A stretch of 64,000 nt of DNA from Corella eumyota (Eukaryota; Chordata; Ascidiacea; Phlebobranchia; Corellidae): positions 14,469,671 through 14,533,670 of the forward strand of contig OY720101.1 of the NCBI GenBank assembly GCA_963082875.1. Reading direction: 5' to 3'. The notes beneath the pieces are model-generated. The model saw nothing but the letters and a program-made list of their open reading frames with translations. It did not search any database and was not told the origin of the DNA. Shown here piece by piece: positions 35,401 through 45,895 of the stretch. Positions within the stretch are counted from its first letter, which is position 1, and the number at the start of each line of letters is the position of its first letter. Position numbers and translations under genes: made by a program.

Positions 35401-38400
35401 GATGCTACAACATGCCTGCAGTGGGAATCAAACTCAGGGCTTTATTACTTTTGCCAAAATGCTAAAACATGCCAGCGGTTGGATTTAAACCCTGGACCTC
35501 AAATCTTACCCAAAAATGCTACAACATACCAGCAGTGAAAATTTAACTCAGAACCTAAAGTCTTACTTAGAAAAGATGCAACTAGCCAGCAGTTAGAATC
35601 AAACCTAGGACTTAAGGGCTAACTAATGGGTGCTAAAACATGCCAGCAGTGGGTATTAAACGTTGAACCTTAAGCCTAAGTATTACTATAGGAAATCAAA
35701 CCCACAAACGAACCTTAAATCAAAGACCAAAGGTCTTATTTCATTGACCAAAAAAAATTACTTTAAAATTTTGAATAAAATTTTAACAAATTTATTTAAA
35801 AATCAACTCACAGTGTTAGTTAGTGATGAGTTAAGTTTGACCACCAACCAATTAAACATTCTTCCGTATATCGCCTTGGAAACCGCATCTCTTGCATAAA
35901 TGGCTTGATCCACTGTCAGGGGAGTTAGAAGTTTCTCCCGGTTTGCTTCAATTGTTCGGTTTGTCAAAGCTTTCAATAATTCTTGCATCCCACAACCAAG
36001 AAGCTAAAAATAATTTTTTTTTTATTTTTTGTATATATGTATATATCTTTATCCTCGATGTGGGAAAATCAAATGCGCGACTTAAACTACAGCATGAGAT
36101 CAGTGGGGATTGAACCCATGAACTCATGTGTGGTGTAGCAAGAGTTCTTACCACTACACCACGCTGCCAGTTGAAATTAAATTTTACATTTTTAGATTTT
36201 TTTTAAGATTTATATTAAAAGTGTTTTTTGTATTTTAAATTGTTTCCATTTTATTAAATGGTTATTTAGTTTTTAGTTTTTTATTAAAATTAAATTAAAT
36301 TTCAAAGTTTATAAATTATTTATGTTGAACAATGAAAAAAACTTTTTTGTTTATCATTGTTATTAAATATTAATGCGAGAAAAAAACATTTTTTTTTTTT
36401 TTTTTTTTTTCATTTTTTTCGAAACAGGGGTTGTAACTCACGTTTGCAATTGTTTGTACTTCGTGTTCCTTCTCCACAATTGAGTTACCATCCTCGTTCT
36501 TCGCAAAATTGATGTTGCCAAGATGAAGAACACTTGCGACAATCGAAAACAAATTCTACAAAAAAAATTTAGTGACAAACTTTAACTTAACTAGCAAATC
36601 CCAAGCAAAATTGTTTGATAATTTTTGCTGTTGTTAACAAAATAATAATTTTTTACCTCTGTATCTTTTGTTGTGAAGTTTAGGACTTTGAGTGCCTTCT
36701 GTACTGCGTTAAAATCTCTGCGGTCGTTTATTGACGAAACTTTAGCACATTTACCCTACAAAGAAAACAAAGTAAGTTATATATTAAACAATTATTAATT
36801 TTTACTTGGCTTTACTAGATGAGGTCCTGGGTTCAATCTTCACTGCTTTCATCCTGTAGCGGTCTTGAGTAAGGCGCTTTAAACGGTATAAACTCCTGCT
36901 GAGCCAACACTTAATCAGCAGCGTAATTATCGGGCAATTATAATCTATTATATCCCAAACAGCCTAAGGTAACTTGGGACTGAGTCGGGGTAACTAATCG
37001 ACTCTATGTAAGGTCATGAAGTTGACCTTTCACATCAATAATATTTAAATATAAAAACATTAATTAAAATTATTATTGTAAAACTTACCTGAGAAGTATA
37101 ATAATATTTATCTGGTGATTTCTCCAGACAGAATCTTCTAATCATATCATCATCAGCGCCCTCTAGCAGTTGGTAAAAAATGTGGAAATTTCTTTCACCT
37201 GCTGCTTGGTGGACCTAGAGATCAAATTAATAAAATTTAGTTGCCAAAAAATCAATATTTATTTTAACTTTTTAAACAAATAAAAAAATAAAGTAAAAAA
37301 ACATATTCTTAACCTACTTAAAGTTTACTGCCACCATAGAGATATTTAATGTTTACTAAGTTGGGTTTGGCAAAACTTTCAGGAATTCCAAACACATAAA
37401 TTAAAATTATGAATTATTTAAAATGTTATGAAGCACAACAATAAAAGCTTGTAAACACATAATCTATAAATAATGAGACTTGTAGTCAATATATATATGT
37501 ACAATTTACAAGCCCACCAAATATATAAAACTGCCATTTTTAAACGAACAACTTTAGACTAGGTTAGTGTATTAAAAACCCTGGCAGCATGGTGTAGTGA
37601 TAAGAACACTTGCTACACCTCCATGAGGTCGTGGGTTCAATCCCCACTGCTTTCATGCTGTAGCGCCCTTGAGTAAGGCGTTATAAACGGTATGAACTCC
37701 TGCTGAGCCAGCACTTAATCAGCAGTATAATTATCGGGCAATTATAATCTATAATTTCGCAAACTGCTACAGGCAACTTGAAACTGGGTCGGAGTAACTG
37801 ATGTTACTCTATGTTTAAGTCGCGCATTCGACTTTTCCACATCGAGGATAAAGATATATACAAAAAAAATATATTTTGAAATTAGGCTGTGAAGTTTTTA
37901 CAAATAAAAAATATTTTACCACTCTTGATTTCTCGAGCAAATAATTCAAAATATTTCCGCCAACGGGGGCGCCCTTGTAATCAAATTGGATGTCCATGTA
38001 TTTACCAAAGCGTGACGAATTGTCATTCCTATGTGTTTTTGCATTTCCAAAAGCCTAAAAATTTAACACAAAAAAAAATAAAATTTTTAAAATTAATTTT
38101 TTTAACATGCATTCAATATTGAATTAAAAATGGTATTTAGTACACATTAAAAATTATAATATTGCGACAAAAAAATGTAGTGGTAAGAACACTTGCTACA
38201 CCACCATGAGGTCGTGGGTTCAATCCCCACTGATCTCATGCTGTAGCGCCCTTGAGTAAGGTACTATAAACGGTACGATCTCCTGCTAAGCCAGCACTTA
38301 ATCAGCAACATAATTACCCGGCAATTATAATCTATAATATCCCAAACTGCCACAGACAACTCGAGACTGGGTCGGAGTAACTGGTGTTACTCTATGTTTA

Positions 38401-41400
38401 GGTTGCTCATTCGACTTTCCCACATTGAGGATAAAGATATATACAAAAAAAAATTAAACACAATACCTCTAACACTGGGTTCGATTGCAAAAGTTGATCT
38501 TTGATGCCCTGGACTTTATCACTGGAGGTGCTACAAACACTTAAATATTGTAAGATATATTTTGAAGCTTCGGTTTTGCCCGATCCACTTTCTCCTGATA
38601 TAAGGATGCATTGGTCACATGATTCGTTACGCATGGCACGGTAAGAGTTGTCAGCAAGTGCAAAACTAGAAATCAAGAAAATTAAAAAATATAAAAAAAA
38701 ATTTAAACAATATAAAAAAATAAAGAAAAAATTTAACAAATAAAAAAACTCAAAAGATTTAAAAAATATACTAAATTTTTTTTTTTTGTATAAATTTATC
38801 TCCGATGTGGGAAAGTCGAATGCGCAACCTAAACATCGAGTAACATCAGCCCAGTCTCGAGTTGGCAGTTTGGAATATTATAGAATATAATTGACCAATA
38901 ATTATGCTGCTGATTAAGTGCTTGCTCAGCAGAAGTTCGCCCCGTTTATAGCCTTACTCAGGGGGCGCTACAGCATATGAACAGTGAGGATCAAACCCAG
39001 GACCTCATGTAGTGTAGCAAGTGTTCTTACCACTACACCACAATGCCAGTCAACATAAAAAAATTTTAGAAATGTTTTTTTTAATTAATTTAAATTTCTT
39101 TAAATAAAACATACACGTGCGGTGGCATTTCATAAAAGTTGACCCCCTGATATTTTTCCATGTGATACTCGGAATAAAACTTTAATTGTTGGTAAGGGTT
39201 AACGGATACCAACACTGAGCCAATATAAGTCTGCAAAGTAAAAACATAATCACATAAAATTTAAGTTTTGTGATCTCAAGACTTGAGTTCGAATCCCAAG
39301 CAAGGTAGTTTTATTTTTTTTGTTTTTTTTCTAGCAATTTTTTTAATTTTGTGAATAAGTTTTTATTTTTTTGATATAGGTATAATAATGTAGTAGCTAA
39401 AGCCACAATAGTCTAATAAATAAGTTAGTTTATACTACATTTCATTTTTTGGCAGTTTTATAGGCAATACCAAATTCCTGAATTGTTTGTTTAGTAAATA
39501 ACTCGCCTATGTTTTACGTATTTTAACTATTTACATTAACTTATTTTCTTTAAAAATCATATTTGGAACATTTATGGATTTATCCTTGATGTGGAAAGGC
39601 CGATTTAACAACGTCATCATAGGATAACGAACTAAGTTGTGTGTTTATTGACCTACAGAATGGATTTGAGTTTTGCAAATAAAAAATTTTTTTTTTTTTT
39701 AATTATTTTTGCAAAAAAAGATTTTGGTTTTGCAAATAAAAAAACATGTTGCCTCACTTAAGGCTAGCAGTGGGAATCAAACCTGGACTCTTTGGGACTT
39801 TGCCAACAATAATTTTAAATTTATAAAAATTTATACATGCCAGCAGTGGGAATTGAACCAAAGGCCTTAAGTCTTAAAAAAGAGAACATTTTAAAACTTA
39901 CATAAATCAGTTTTTCCTTGAATCTTTTCTTCAAGTTATTAATGAAAGCATTTTCGCTTTTAAAGTCCTCTAATAACACGAAGTCTTGAACTCCAACCCG
40001 ATCTCGAGCATTCAGAGCTCCCTCCATTGTGGAAACCGAATATCTTTCCCCACGCTGAGAATTTTTAAAATTTAAAAATTTGTCGCAAAAATGTTTTTTT
40101 CGTTAAAAATTTAGCCTAAAATAAATAAAGTGCTCTAATTAGGAATGTTTTAATTAATATAATTACATTAATTATTCAATTAAAAATTAATCATACAATT
40201 TTATTTAGACCAAAATATTACATGCAAAATATTAAACAATTTATTTTTAAAATTAAAATTAGAAAAAATATTTAATATAAAATATTTAAATATATAATTT
40301 AACTGAACTTAGCCAATTTAATAATTCCCTTATTAACAAACATTTTAATCTATTTTTTTCTGAGTATATAAGCTTAAAATTAAGACACTGGCATATAAAA
40401 AAATTATACAATTATGGCAAAATAACGTCATTATATTGCAATGCCAAATACGTTTATATCAAAATTGTATGTGCCCTTATATAGAAACAACTGCATGATA
40501 TTACTAACAATAAGTATTACAAAATCAATTCTGCTAATTATGAATTTAAATTAGCTATGACATTATTGTAAACATAACAAATAAAACTTAAATTTATGAT
40601 ATAAAATTAAAATGTTTAATTTTGTGAGTTTTAAAAACGTTTTTTTATGATTTGATAGATTATCAATATTACCAACGGAAAAAATATTACAAACAAAACA
40701 AAAAATTTCCCAATATTTATAAGTTTAAAACATACGCCAATCTAAAGCTAATAAACTGTCTTTCTATAAAGCATAACGTTAATGAATTACTGCTAAAAAC
40801 ACTAATTTAAATTAGAAAAAATGCTCCATTTTGGCAAAAAAAACGCAACGCAAATTTAATACCCGTAACTAACTAAATTCTTTCAAAATTCGTTTAAAAA
40901 AACTGGTCTAAAAACAAAAAAAATCGTATCTAAGTGATAAGTACTTCAAAGCCATAAAGACAGATGTTAATATGCTAAATTAGCTGCTTTTACAGCGCTA
41001 TAAATATCACCTAAAAACGTAAATAACCTAACACTTTATTACAGCAGTTATAATAAACAGCAGTGAAGGGAAAAATGCTTACTACGTCACATATAACATC
41101 ATGAGGTAAGAATTAAACAAATTACGTCAGAGTATTGATAGTTTCCTGATCTTCAAAATATGTTTTTTTAAATATGACAGTCTGCCTTTTAAATTCAATT
41201 GCAAATAAATACAGTTAACCTATGTGTGTTTACTGTTATTATATACATTTAATAAAATTTCTACATCTTTCCAAAAACGCTAACATTAACATTTCTGTAT
41301 ATATTTAAAATTGTTTTTTCTACTAAAAATTTTACCAAAATATATTTTATTTTATAGAAAATATTTATAATTAGCATAAAAGCTGTTACTACGTAACGAA

Positions 41401-42291
41401 ATGACGTCATATTTATAGCGAAAAAATGTGCCAACAAAATACCATATGCGGTTATGAAACCGATAACTTTACTTCTATATTCACTAGTTCAATAACTACT
41501 CTATACTAGTATTTATAAACGCAATATTACCTACTAGTTTTTGCCTTTGTATACGCAAATTTTGGATACAAATAACCATCTATTCTATAGCCTATACAAA
41601 ACACTTTAAAATCCAAAATGTCTATTCAAAAAGCAATTTCGAATTGCTAAGTATAAACAGCTACAGTGCCTTTATGTTGGTTTAATATATACAGAATAAA
41701 GCGCTTTTATAATCGAGGCAAAATCTTGTTTATTTTGCATTTGCCAACGTAATACTAGCTTGTAATATTCGTTTAATTGCCAAATTAAGGAAATAATTAA
41801 AGTAACAATTACTACACGAAAAAGTTTGTTAAAAAAACGCAATTTTTAAATTGATGTACTTACGTTAATATAGTATATTAAAAATATGGCAGGTTTTAGG
41901 TCCATGATATAAATTTTGTGTTTATTAAATATTGTTTAAATTGTAATAGCCAACGGTGTGTAAAAAACTTTATTAAAAACGCTAAAAATTTGTGGTTTAC
42001 TCGCGTGTTTTGCCGCTAGCGTAAACTTGATAAACGAGAACCATAAAAGGTGGTGCAAAAGTTGTTTTAAAGTGTTCTGTAGCATATAATATTTCATTTA
42101 ATTTTAACAACCTAATTACATCATGCTTAAATTGAACAAATTTTTGTGTGTCTTTGTTAACAATAGCTTTAATTGATCAAGTTATTAATTTTAGTGCTTA
42201 ATTAAAAAATACAATTATTAAATTTCTGATTTTGACAATTATGCCATTTTTAATTTACCTTGATACCAGCATTTTCTGTTTTATCTGCCAT
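29475..42291 (-). CDS. Unconventional myosin-I, MYO1C/MYO1H type
   Basis: Twenty-one exons in continuous phase give 1,040 aa (human MYO1C short form 1,028). From the start: 42291-42259, 40054-39902, 39230-39115, 38665-38467, 38054-37920, 37214-37089, 36755-36657, 36555-36442, 36003-35812, 35059-34886, 34474-34302, 33935-33732, 33158-33034, 32826-32709, 32608-32437, 31811-31479, 31349-31178, 30817-30620, 30205-30037, 29660-29561 and 29492-29475. The P-loop is GESGSGKT (125-132), switch [11 protein letters not shown], switch II DIYGFE (401-406). The TEDS site is Glu, so no heavy-chain phosphorylation is needed. Three IQ motifs ([13 protein letters not shown] first) precede a TH1 lipid-binding tail with [12 protein letters not shown] and [17 protein letters not shown], which is the MYO1C-type ending. 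It links actin to membranes. Confidence 0.95.
29735..29922 (+). mobile_element. tRNA-derived SINE, 3' two thirds
   Basis: This lies in a myosin intron. The A and B boxes are missing; it starts before CTCCTGCTTAGCC. Confidence 0.8.
29975..30027 (+). mobile_element. SINE tail fragment
   Basis: Only GTAAAGTCGACCTTCTCACATCGAGG-type tail sequence is present, 10 bp from exon 30037-30205. Confidence 0.65.
30421..30570 (+). repeat. About 150-bp interspersed repeat, copy B
   Basis: This lies in a myosin intron. It shares CATAATATGGTTGCAACTCT, CTAATATTTGCC, GATAATTCACCC and CACAACAAACAGC with copy A in the opposite orientation. Confidence 0.75.
30865..31141 (-). mobile_element. tRNA-derived SINE, nearly full length
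   Basis: This lies in a myosin intron. The head ends at CACCACGCTATAGG, so its first few bases are changed. Confidence 0.87.
31882..32275 (-). repeat. 41-bp satellite in trimers, resembling the SINE tail in antisense
   Basis: GTCATAACC, GTCGCAATCC and GTCATTACC type units alternate in a 41-bp period. From 31984 the order is C, A, B, C, A, B, C, giving a higher-order unit of about 124 bp. The unit core TAACCCCAACTCAGTC is the reverse complement of a SINE-tail-like GACTGAGTTGGGGTTA. Two weaker units precede at 31882 and 31923. It lies in a myosin intron. Confidence 0.82.
33391..33602. repeat. 30-bp minisatellite, 7 units
   Basis: Units such as TACTTTACAGTCCTTGCTAA followed by TTCTCTCTCG start at 33391, 33421, 33451, 33481, 33513, 33543 and 33573. 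It lies in a myosin intron. The open frame across it is a product of the multiple-of-three period, not a gene. Confidence 0.92.
34046..34290 (+). mobile_element. tRNA-derived SINE, tail truncated
   Basis: This ends within the tail domain (GATGTTACTC), 11 bp from the donor side of myosin exon 34302-34474. It carries a small duplication in the A box. Confidence 0.87.
34511..34755 (-). mobile_element. tRNA-derived SINE, head truncated at the B box
   Basis: This lies 36 bp from the acceptor side of myosin exon 34302-34474 and faces the plus-strand copy across it. Confidence 0.88.
35125..35665 (-). repeat. 57-bp satellite, about 10 units, resembling the SINE head in antisense
   Basis: GGRATYAAAC-type motifs recur at about 35144, 35201, 35259, 35313, 35364, 35421, 35477, 35535, 35591 and 35649. 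The clearest units read CTTACTCAAGGATGCTACAA then CATGCCAGCAGTGGGAATC, against SINE CTTACTCAAGGGCGCTACAG then CATGAGAGCAGTGGGGATT. It lies in the myosin intron before exon 34886-35059. Confidence 0.88.
36014..36171 (-). mobile_element. tRNA-derived SINE with most of the body deleted
   Basis: The tail (GGATAAAGATATATAC side) is joined at GACTTAAAC directly to CTACAGCATGAG, removing about 130 bp of hairpin body, while the tRNA-like head is intact. It lies in a myosin intron. Confidence 0.87.
36809..37045 (+). mobile_element. tRNA-derived SINE, 5' truncated
   Basis: This starts just before the B box (TGGGTTCAATC) in a myosin intron. The A box is lost. Confidence 0.83.
37580..37869 (+). mobile_element. 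tRNA-derived SINE, full length, near consensus
   Basis: This lies in a myosin intron, 50 bp from exon 37920-38054. All four body hairpins are recognisable, the first with one G-T pair. Confidence 0.9.
38175..38453 (+). mobile_element. tRNA-derived SINE, first 15 bp missing
   Basis: This ends 13 bp from the donor of the P-loop exon of myosin (38467-38665). Confidence 0.88.
38776..39050 (-). mobile_element. tRNA-derived SINE, nearly full length
   Basis: This lies in a myosin intron on the other side of the P-loop exon from 38175-38453, in opposite orientation. Confidence 0.87.
39577..39615 (-). mobile_element. SINE tail fragment
   Basis: TTTATCCTTGATGTGGAAAG and the following GCCGA match the antisense SINE 3' end; nothing else of the element follows. 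It lies in a myosin intron. Confidence 0.5.
39760..39885 (-). repeat. Two dispersed units of the SINE-head-like 57-bp repeat
   Basis: CTAGCAGTGGGAATCAAACC and CATGCCAGCAGTGGGAATTG occur here about 70 bp apart, outside the large arrays. A further single unit is at 55538-55580. Confidence 0.6.
40055..42258. other. Long first intron of myosin, no feature found
   Basis: This 2.2-kb intron carries no SINE, unlike most of the downstream introns, and no coding exon I can support. A perfect CRE-type TGACGTCA is at 41402-41409. Confidence 0.5.
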
Positions 42292-42579
42292 TTTCTCTAA
42301 AATTTCAACACTATTTTTTTACAATAAAGTTAGTAAGTTACCACTAGACAGCCTAACAAATTAGTAGTAGTTTATAGCTTACAAAAATGTTAATCTCACC
42401 AAACTAAATACTTGAAATACTTGAGAGTTAATGAAGCACCATTGAAAATGAATGTTTATGGAGTAATGATAATAATTAGGGAAAATTATATACACAAGTA
42501 TGTCAAACTACTGGTTAAATTTAAATACCTAAAATCTAATATTTAATTATACAATAACACAATTCAAAATTAAATAAAG

Positions 42580-42833
42580 GCTTACAATATGTTATAAATA
42601 CAACTACAAAACTATGTTATTTTTGAGTTTAGTTTTTAACTACTATAAACAAAAAACGTTAAATTTTAACATTAAAAAACAAAAGCACAACTAACAATTA
42701 AAAAAAGCCCATAATATGTTATAAATGCAACTACAAAACGATGTTATTTTTGTGTTAAATTCCATCAACTACCATAACAAAACAAAAATGTGAAATTTTA
42801 CGTTAAAAAACAACATAATAAATACAAAACAAA
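42580..42833. repeat. Imperfect tandem duplication of about 127 bp
   Basis: AATATGTTATAAATACAACT at 42586 recurs as AATATGTTATAAATGCAACT at 42713, and the similarity continues through ACGTTAAA and TTTTAACATTAAAAAACA-like stretches. It lies just upstream of the short myosin first exon. Confidence 0.75.
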
Positions 42834-44179
42834 AACCTATATATATAAAACTAAAAACCATAAATTTAAAAACAATTTTAACATTAATTTATACAAAATT
42901 AAAAGTTCAAAGGTTTTTAATTGGGATGGTAAAATTTCAAGTTCTTTTTATTATTAAAATAAAAGACACACAATTAAAAACCAGTTCAACTTAACCTTTG
43001 TATTCACCCCCAGGGATTAAATCTCAGGGGTAATGACTGTTATGTGGCTTCGCCAATTTGAAATTTGTCTACTTGACTTTATAAGTATTTGTTTTAGGGA
43101 CTAAACTAAATAAACCAATTCATCAACAACTTGCTAATTGCAATTTAAAATTCTTCTTAAAATTGCTTTAAAAATAACTAGTTTTAAAATAGATAATTTA
43201 CTAAAATTACAGAAATTTGCAAGTATTTTGCATTTGTAATTCTATACCTAATTATATGATACAGTTACCTTAACAACTTGCAATTTATTTGAAAAAACTT
43301 GACTATATATACCCTCCAAAAATAATAAAACCTAAAACCACGCCTCAAAAATACACATACCTCTACACAGCCCTTATACTAATGTGTACATTACTGTGGG
43401 ATATACCTACCAGTAACTTGAGGCATATTTGCACGTAAAAAACTATTAATCATTACCTTAAAGCTGATAGTTACACATTAGTTATTAAGCTTAAATTTCA
43501 ATTTTATAACTCCTAATATTTACTTTAGGTGTATACCGATAGATGATTAAATTATGATAAAAAAAGGGTTAAAATTTTAAACAAATATATAAATTTAGAG
43601 TTTTTTTTACAAATTAGTAAATGTTTTACAAACACTAAAATTCTAAATTATTATTTAAATTTAAAGTTAGTTTAAATACTTACTTTAAAGTTATTATTCA
43701 GTTGTTTAAATTTAAATTTTTAATTAAACTAATGCAAAACACCAATATTACAAAACTATCTAGTAAATTTTTATAGAAAATTCAGTCTAAATTTAATCAT
43801 TAAAAACAAAAACTATTTTTTTACAAAACCGTATAATCTAAAATCAAAAATTTTGCTAATTAATATTGTTTTAATTAATATATAATAGTCATATGTTAAA
43901 CTACCAATTATTGAGCTATTCTAATACTTCTGCTTGTAAAATTTTACACATTAACTAGTTAGGTACGTAAAAATAACTTAAATTTACGTTAAATTAATGA
44001 AAAAACTGATAATTAAACATTTTTTAATTAGCAGATGACACGCGGTAAAGTTTGTTTACATAAAACTAGCTGAACCATAAAATTTTACATAAAAATTTAT
44101 ATTTAAAATAAAACTATTTTAAACTAAATACTATTCTACTGTTAATATTTATTTTGTATATGTAAATGCATAATACTAC

Positions 44180-44835
44180 CTTAAAAGGACTGATGTAGGC
44201 ATTTGAGTTATCAGTTTTGAATATTTTGTACGCATGCAAAGGCGTTTTCTCGTGGCTCTCTTGCATAACCTGGCGGTTGTTGTTTTCTTCATTTTTTTCA
44301 CGAATTTTTGAATGTTCATATTCATCTAGGGAAAAAAAGATGTTAAAACTAGCTTTTTATCGCTTAAATACTAAACTTAAAATAAATAAAACTAAAACCT
44401 AATAAAAATTTGATGATTACCATTTTCTGTATCTTGTTGTTCGCTATTTCCTGAATCGTTTTGTACAATTATTTCTGGAATAGATTTTTTATTCTTAAAC
44501 GGGTCTATTATATCCTCATCGAATACATTGTCGTTTAAATCCTGAACTGAGACATCGTCATAAGTTTTTATATCGTTATCTACATCGGCTGGTTTAGTAA
44601 AAGCTTGCAAGTCCGGTTCTTCATTATTAGGTTGAACTAAAAAATAAAATGTAAGTTTTCTATAAACGCTTTGGGCCTACATATTCAAAAACATAATAGC
44701 TAAAATAATATACTTGTATATTCATATAATTCTATAGTTTTTGCTTAATTAAAAAATATTGAAATCTTTAAAATAAAAAATTTCTGTAAATAAATTAAAC
44801 TTTTTTAGCCTACCTGTAGAATTACCGGATCCCAT
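44180..44835 (-). CDS. Probable alternative 5' exons of the myosin gene (128-aa extension)
   Basis: Three exons (44835-44814, 44636-44421, 44325-44180) form an ORF starting MGSGNST and ending AYISPFK at a phase-0 donor. The shared myosin exon at 40054 starts in phase 0, and the short first exon also ends in Lys at phase 0, so both can splice into [12 protein letters not shown]. The 128 residues are acidic (DEDIIDPFKNKKSIPEII is typical) and contain no recognised domain. Vertebrate MYO1C also uses alternative N-terminal starts. It could instead be a separate small gene whose last exons I failed to see between 42292 and 44180. Confidence 0.5.
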
Positions 44836-45895
44836 ATTTGAAAAAATCACTTTTTGAAATTTGAAATTAAACCTGAAACCTATGCTATATTGTAAATACA
44901 AATCCCTCTACAGAGCAAAGTTGACCTAAACCTTGTATATATTAAAACTTTAATAATGCATGACCACTTTTTTACAATTAAAAATCAATAACAATACAGC
45001 GATAATGGTTTAAAAACTATAATACCGTTAACTTGAACGGGCATTAAATATTAACTAGTGTTAAATATTACAAAAAGTAATTGCTTAAAAAATTTTTGAA
45101 CTGATTCTAAACAATAGACAATGTGTTAAAATTTGATTTTTTATTTTAAAATTAATTTCTGGGTTTAAAGTAAAGTATAAAAATAAATGGTGTTAGGTTG
45201 ATTAATTTTTATATTAAATATAATTTCTATACATAATAATAAACAGTTGTGCTACAATAACAAAAAAAAATTAGAAAAAATACATTTTTGGTATTATTTG
45301 ATGACAATTAAAAAAAATACAAAACTAAAAACATTTTAAATTTTTGTTACTAATAATATTATCGACAAGTATTATTTTAAACACATTTTTTAAAACAAAT
45401 ACACGTAATTCATTACTACAGTATTTAAAAGTACAATAGATTCATCTAGTTAATTTTAACAATATTGATATTAAACAAAAATAGTACAATAAAGTTTTGT
45501 GAAATTTTAAATTTTTGTTGTAAAAGACAAATCAACTTAAAAAATGTGTTCGCAAATCTATGTTTAAACTGTAAAGCATCCTAATATATAAAATACCTCA
45601 AAAAATATAAATTTCTTCATTTAACAAAACTACTTCTTACATAATATTAAATTATATACAATTGGAACACTTTATAATCTCTATATTATAAATTTTCAAA
45701 CTAAGTATATATCTAAGTTACAAATAACACAATAACATAAACATATTAAATATGAAACTAAAAAGCAAATGATTTTTGGTATGGTAAGATGAGATCATCA
45801 AGTTTTTTTGTTAAACAATTTAAAACATTGAATAATATGTTAATACAAAAATAATTCAACAAAAATAATATTTATGGTTAAAAAATTTAAAATTT
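44836..45895. other. Intergenic, AT-rich, no gene seen
   Basis: This holds the RILPL 3' UTR and the upstream region of the long myosin form. There is no SINE, no exon and no tandem repeat. Confidence 0.5.
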
